A stretch of 64,000 nt of DNA from Rhizobium sp. Pop5 (GTDB lineage Bacteria; Pseudomonadota; Alphaproteobacteria; Rhizobiales; Rhizobiaceae), in assembly GCF_024721175.1 (NCBI RefSeq), contig NZ_CP099399.1, positions 3,642,001 through 3,706,000 of the forward strand, written 5' to 3'. Below, piece by piece: positions 60,732 through 64,000 of the stretch. Below the pieces are notes generated by a model. That model was not told the origin of the DNA, searched no databases, and was given only the letters and a program-made list of their open reading frames with translations. A program made the translations under genes and the position numbers. Positions within the stretch are counted from its first letter, which is position 1. Each line of letters begins with the position of its first letter.

Positions 60732-61952
60732 ATGCAACAAGACAAGAGACTGGCCGGAGCGGACTTCCTACGCGCGACCGCCTGTCTTCTGGTGCTTGCC
60801 CACCATCTCGTGCTCCGGTTGGATATGCGCAGGATCCCGGACGAGCTGGCGCCAACCGCGCACATTGTCCGCTTCGGCAATTTCGGCGTCGCCATCTTCT
60901 TCGTGTTGAGCGGTTTCCTTCTCGCCCATCCCTTCTGGCGAGCGCTCGACGGCGGCGAAGAGATGCCGAGCCTCCGGCATTATACGATCCGCCGGGCGGC
61001 GCGCATCGCTCCGGGTTTCTGGTTCGCCGCCACCGTCGGCTTCATCCTCAGCCTGACGCTGCTCGGCTTGCCGCTGACGCCCGAGCTTATGCTCCGCTAC
61101 CTCTCCGGACTGCTGTTCATGAGCCAGTGGCATTGGCGCACGCTTTTTCCCGTTGAAGTCGGCGGGCCGCTCTGGTCCATTCCTTTCGAAGTCACCTGCT
61201 ATGTGCTGCTGCCGGTCTGCTTTCTTCTGCTGTTTCGTCTGCCGGCGCTCAGGCGGCATCCGTTGCTTGCCCGCTTCGCCTGGCTTTGTGTCATCGGCAG
61301 CATACTCTTCGCCCATGTGTTGATCGTGTCCTTCTTTGCGCTCGACGACATCGGGCGCGGCTGGGAATACGGCCTGCAGGGCGGAGCAAAGGAATGGATG
61401 CCGCGATTCAATCCGGTCGGCTTCTTCGCTGTCTTCGCGATCGGCGCGCTTGCCGCCGGCATCGAGATCATGCTGCGCCCAAGGCGATCCGCCTGGTTCG
61501 ATGCCGCAGCAGTTCTAGCCCTCGCCGCCGGCGCCTATCGCCTCGTCATATCGCCCGGCGGCACCCCCGAAGCTTTCGGCTGGCTCGATATCCCCTATGG
61601 CTTTCCAGCCTTTCCGCTGGCAGTGGCAACAGCGCTCGTTTCGCTCAGCCATTCCAGGCACCTGGGCCGGCTACTGGACAATCCTCCGGTCCGCTACATC
61701 GCAAAGATCTCCTTCGGGATCTATATCTGGCAGGAGATCATCCTGATATCGATCCAGAGACTTGACCCAGGCTCGTTCGGCGTCTCCTCGGAAAATGTCA
61801 TCACCGGCTGGCTCCAGTCTTGCGGACTTGCGGTCGCACTCACCCTCCTCGTCGCAAGCCTCAGCTACTACCTGCTGGAAAAGCCGGCGATCGGTTTTGG
61901 CAACCAACTGACGCGGCGCTCACCCGATCGGGCTACTCCTTTCAAAGTATAA
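60732..61952 (+). CDS. Acyltransferase family 3 (OafA/YrhL-like)
   Basis: A 406-residue integral membrane acyltransferase with about ten helices. The N-terminal GADFLRATACLLVLAHH has the conserved Arg and the catalytic-type His pair, and FFVLSGFLLAHPFW is the family's second helix. Such proteins transfer acetyl or succinyl groups to cell-surface polysaccharides or lipids. ATG 60732 with GGGGAGG upstream was chosen over the longer frame from 60681. With the sugar transferase gene downstream it suggests exopolysaccharide decoration; that is inference. Confidence 0.87.
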   Translation: MQQDKRLAGADFLRATACLLVLAHHLVLRLDMRRIPDELAPTAHIVRFGNFGVAIFFVLSGFLLAHPFWRALDGGEEMPSLRHYTIRRAARIAPGFWFAATVGFILSLTLLGLPLTPELMLRYLSGLLFMSQWHWRTLFPVEVGGPLWSIPFEVTCYVLLPVCFLLLFRLPALRRHPLLARFAWLCVIGSILFAHVLIVSFFALDDIGRGWEYGLQGGAKEWMPRFNPVGFFAVFAIGALAAGIEIMLRPRRSAWFDAAAVLALAAGAYRLVISPGGTPEAFGWLDIPYGFPAFPLAVATALVSLSHSRHLGRLLDNPPVRYIAKISFGIYIWQEIILISIQRLDPGSFGVSSENVITGWLQSCGLAVALTLLVASLSYYLLEKPAIGFGNQLTRRSPDRATPFKV

Positions 61953-62119
61953 ATTCCCCGACGCCTCAACTAGAGGCATTAAGGTTAACGGGAAATACTC
62001 CCAATTTTGGCGTCTTCATAGTTACTGATTTATTATGTATACCGATGACAAATCGTGTTCGAGCATGTATTTGTCCCGATACGATTCAGAGTCATGCATA
62101 AACTTGTGGGCCTCGCGTA

Positions 62120-62857
62120 ATGAATGCTTTTACTTCGAAGAGGAATTCGCGCTTCGATGTCTCTCAACGTCAGAACAAAAACAAGGCACTCGTTGTAGCG
62201 AACTCCAACATTCGCCAGCCGGAAAGTTTTTCCGGTGAGGAAAGAAAGATGGCCCTGCGGTTAGTCGTCAAGCGGCTGATCGACATTATCGGTTCGGCCA
62301 GCGCTCTCATCGTGCTGGCGCCGCTCTTTCTGGCAATCGCCCTTTTCATCAAACTGGACGATGGCGGCCCGGTGTTCTTCCGCCAGATCCGCTGGGGGCT
62401 GAACGGCCGGAAGATTACGGTCTTCAAGTTCCGCTCGATGCGCGCGGAAGCCTGCGATCCGTCGGGCATTCAACAGACAATCAAGGGCGACAGCCGGGTG
62501 ACGGGCATCGGCGCCGTGCTCCGCAAGACCAATGTCGACGAATTGCCGCAGCTTCTGAACGTTCTTAAGGGTGACATGTCGCTGGTCGGTCCGCGCTGCC
62601 ACGCCATCAACATGCAGGCAGCCGGCCGGCTCTACGAGGAGCTCGTTCCGGACTACCATCGCCGTCACATCATGCGCCCCGGCATTACCGGTCTTGCCCA
62701 GACGCGCGGCTGGCGCGGCCCGACGGCGCGGCCATTGCAGGCCCGCGCCCGCATTGCCAGCGATATCTATTACGTCAGAAATTTCAGCCTGCTGCTCGAC
62801 ATGAAGATTCTGCTCAATACACTGGTCATCGAGCTGCGCGGCGGCACCGGCTTCTGA
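62120..62857 (+). CDS. Undecaprenyl-phosphate sugar transferase, ExoY/PssA type
   Basis: A 245-residue bacterial sugar transferase. An N-terminal extension of about 45 polar residues precedes one membrane segment (residues about 55-77), then [21 protein letters not shown] and LVGPR, the core of the family. It puts the first sugar phosphate (galactose in ExoY, glucose in PssA) on the lipid carrier to start exopolysaccharide. A 167-base AT-rich stretch upstream (TTTATTATGTATACCG) suggests regulation. Probably the PssA-type initiator of rhizobial exopolysaccharide; the sugar cannot be read from sequence. Confidence 0.88.
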   Translation: MNAFTSKRNSRFDVSQRQNKNKALVVANSNIRQPESFSGEERKMALRLVVKRLIDIIGSASALIVLAPLFLAIALFIKLDDGGPVFFRQIRWGLNGRKITVFKFRSMRAEACDPSGIQQTIKGDSRVTGIGAVLRKTNVDELPQLLNVLKGDMSLVGPRCHAINMQAAGRLYEELVPDYHRRHIMRPGITGLAQTRGWRGPTARPLQARARIASDIYYVRNFSLLLDMKILLNTLVIELRGGTGF

Positions 62858-62971
62858 GGCGCTCCGCAATCGCGGCGCACCAAACAGCCATGACGGGCCG
62901 TTTTTTCATTTCAAGCCATATATAATATGCCGGGATCATTTCCCGAATGCATGCAGTGCAGCTAGAAACAA

Positions 62972-62998
62972 AAAAAGCGGCCGTTCAGGCCGCTTTTT
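62972..62998. terminator. Bidirectional intrinsic terminator between the sugar transferase and atpC
   Basis: AAAAAGCGGCC / GGCCGCTTTTT, 11 perfect pairs, five-base loop, A-run on one side and T-run on the other. It can end the sugar-transferase transcript from the left and the atp operon from the right (atpC stop 20 bases away). Confidence 0.9.
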
Positions 62999-63017
62999 AT
63001 TGAGGCTGTCGCCGCAA

Positions 63018-63425
63018 TCAGTCCTGACCGACCATGCCCTGCAGATGGGTCATCTCCATGATGAAGTGCTCAAGCTTGGACTTGTGCTCGTGATGCACGA
63101 CATCCTCAAGTTCCCTCTTCGCAGCTTCGATGCGGCGAGTGAGTTCGTCCTTGTTGAGCTCTTCGACTGGCACGGCGGATTCGGCAAGCAGCGTGCAGCC
63201 GGTCGGCAGGATATCGGCAAAGCCGCCGAACACGACGTAGTCCTGCTTCGAGCCGGAAGAGGAGCGAACGCTGACGAGGCCCGGCTTGATGGTCGTCATC
63301 GTCGGGGCATGGTGCGCCATAACGGTCATCTCGCCTTCGGTGGCGGGAATGACGACCTCGGTCACCATTTCCGACAGCAGCAGGCGCTCCGGCGAAACGA
63401 GCTCAAAGTTGAAATTGTCAGCCAT
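63018..63425 (-). CDS. atpC: ATP synthase subunit epsilon
   Basis: A 135-residue F1 epsilon subunit: an N-terminal beta-sandwich (FELVSPERLLLSEMVTEVVIPATEGEMTVM) and the two-helix C-terminal regulator. Last gene of the atpIBEF/HAGDC-type operon. Its ATG overlaps the stop of the small gene before it by one base (TGATG). Confidence 0.97.
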   Translation of the reverse strand: MADNFNFELVSPERLLLSEMVTEVVIPATEGEMTVMAHHAPTMTTIKPGLVSVRSSSGSKQDYVVFGGFADILPTGCTLLAESAVPVEELNKDELTRRIEAAKRELEDVVHHEHKSKLEHFIMEMTHLQGMVGQD

Positions 63426-63663
63426 CAGTGACTTACCTTCTCGGCTAAGGCTTTTGCATCTTGCAATTTGGTCCCGCAGAACGGGCAGTGCATTACCGCC
63501 TGGTCGAGATAACCGAGACCTTCCTCGGTCTGAACCAGCCCGACGACCATCATCAGCACGCCGTTATCGGCCCGGTAGATGGTCGGCGCCGCCGGTTCAG
63601 GAAGCTCTGCCACGGCTCCCTTGAGGGAGTCGCAGCAGAATCTCTCGTCCTGAGCGTCGCTCA

Positions 63664-63664
<1 letters not shown>
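63425..63664 (-). CDS. Small zinc-ribbon-like protein inside the atp operon
   Basis: A 79-residue protein between atpD and atpC, with a C-terminal CPFCGTKL zinc-knuckle half and a FCCDSL near the front that could supply the other two ligands. No membrane segment. The start ATG overlaps the atpD stop by one base and its stop overlaps the atpC start by one base, so it is made together with both. In most bacteria atpD and atpC are adjacent. I know no function; a role in ATP synthase assembly or regulation is conjecture from position. Confidence 0.72.

Positions 63665-64000
<336 letters not shown>

Overview
The window is a continuous, gene-dense stretch of an alphaproteobacterial chromosome, most likely a Rhizobium of the leguminosarum/etli group. 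The pointers are high GC with strong third-position bias, the aerobic cobaltochelatase pair cobS-cobT, 5-aminolevulinate synthase (hemA, the C4 route to haem), an aroK-aroB operon, a DUF982 protein, RIME-like palindromic intergenic repeats, an fds-type NAD formate dehydrogenase and a lone ExoY/PssA-type sugar transferase. There is no prophage, insertion sequence, transposase or CRISPR array. The species assignment is inference from gene content and layout.

Layout. 1-9,730: end of gloB, a cupin protein, a metabolite exporter, ribosomal protein L28, a queuosine-precursor transporter with a possible preQ1-like leader, cobT-cobS, a J-domain protein and bolA. 9,770-15,100: aroK-aroB and a CBS-domain membrane protein, then xerD and accA. 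15,300-20,530: cell-envelope genes (L,D-transpeptidase, D,D-carboxypeptidase), a TusA-like protein, a His-rich CobW GTPase, an M20 amidohydrolase and tRNA-Arg(CCU). 20,530-23,330: a small accessory patch of short envelope and hypothetical genes with a palindromic repeat. 23,700-32,220: dxr, then a LacI-controlled ABC importer operon with a GH127 beta-L-arabinofuranosidase. 32,430-42,830: hemA, a glycine-zipper lipoprotein and the TamA-TamB pair; TamB carries eight internal repeats with an exact 321-bp period. 42,830-48,290: Lrp regulator with arginase and ornithine aminotransferase, then CheW and a soluble double-PAS chemoreceptor. 48,360-55,450: fdsGBA-fdhD-fdsD with a LysR regulator. 55,520-60,570: ArsR, SDR and SoxR genes, a SoxR-type promoter driving a tiny ORF ending in a terminator, then a TPP riboswitch and thiXZY. 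60,730-64,000: an acyltransferase, a sugar transferase and the end of the ATP synthase operon (atpD, a small zinc-ribbon-like gene, atpC).

The most interesting unexplained material is in non-coding or very short sequence. (1) A SoxR box with the classic 19-bp spacer promoter reads into a 29-codon ORF whose RNA has a 12-nt perfect complement inside the downstream terminator, an architecture like a transcription attenuator. (2) A hairpin plus A-run whose loop can pair with the start codon of the queuosine-precursor transporter. (3) The perfectly phased repeat expansion in TamB. (4) A CPxCG protein wedged between atpD and atpC with one-base overlaps on both sides. (5) A long hairpin that hides the ribosome-binding site of the acyltransferase gene. 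Known families account for nearly all of the longer genes.
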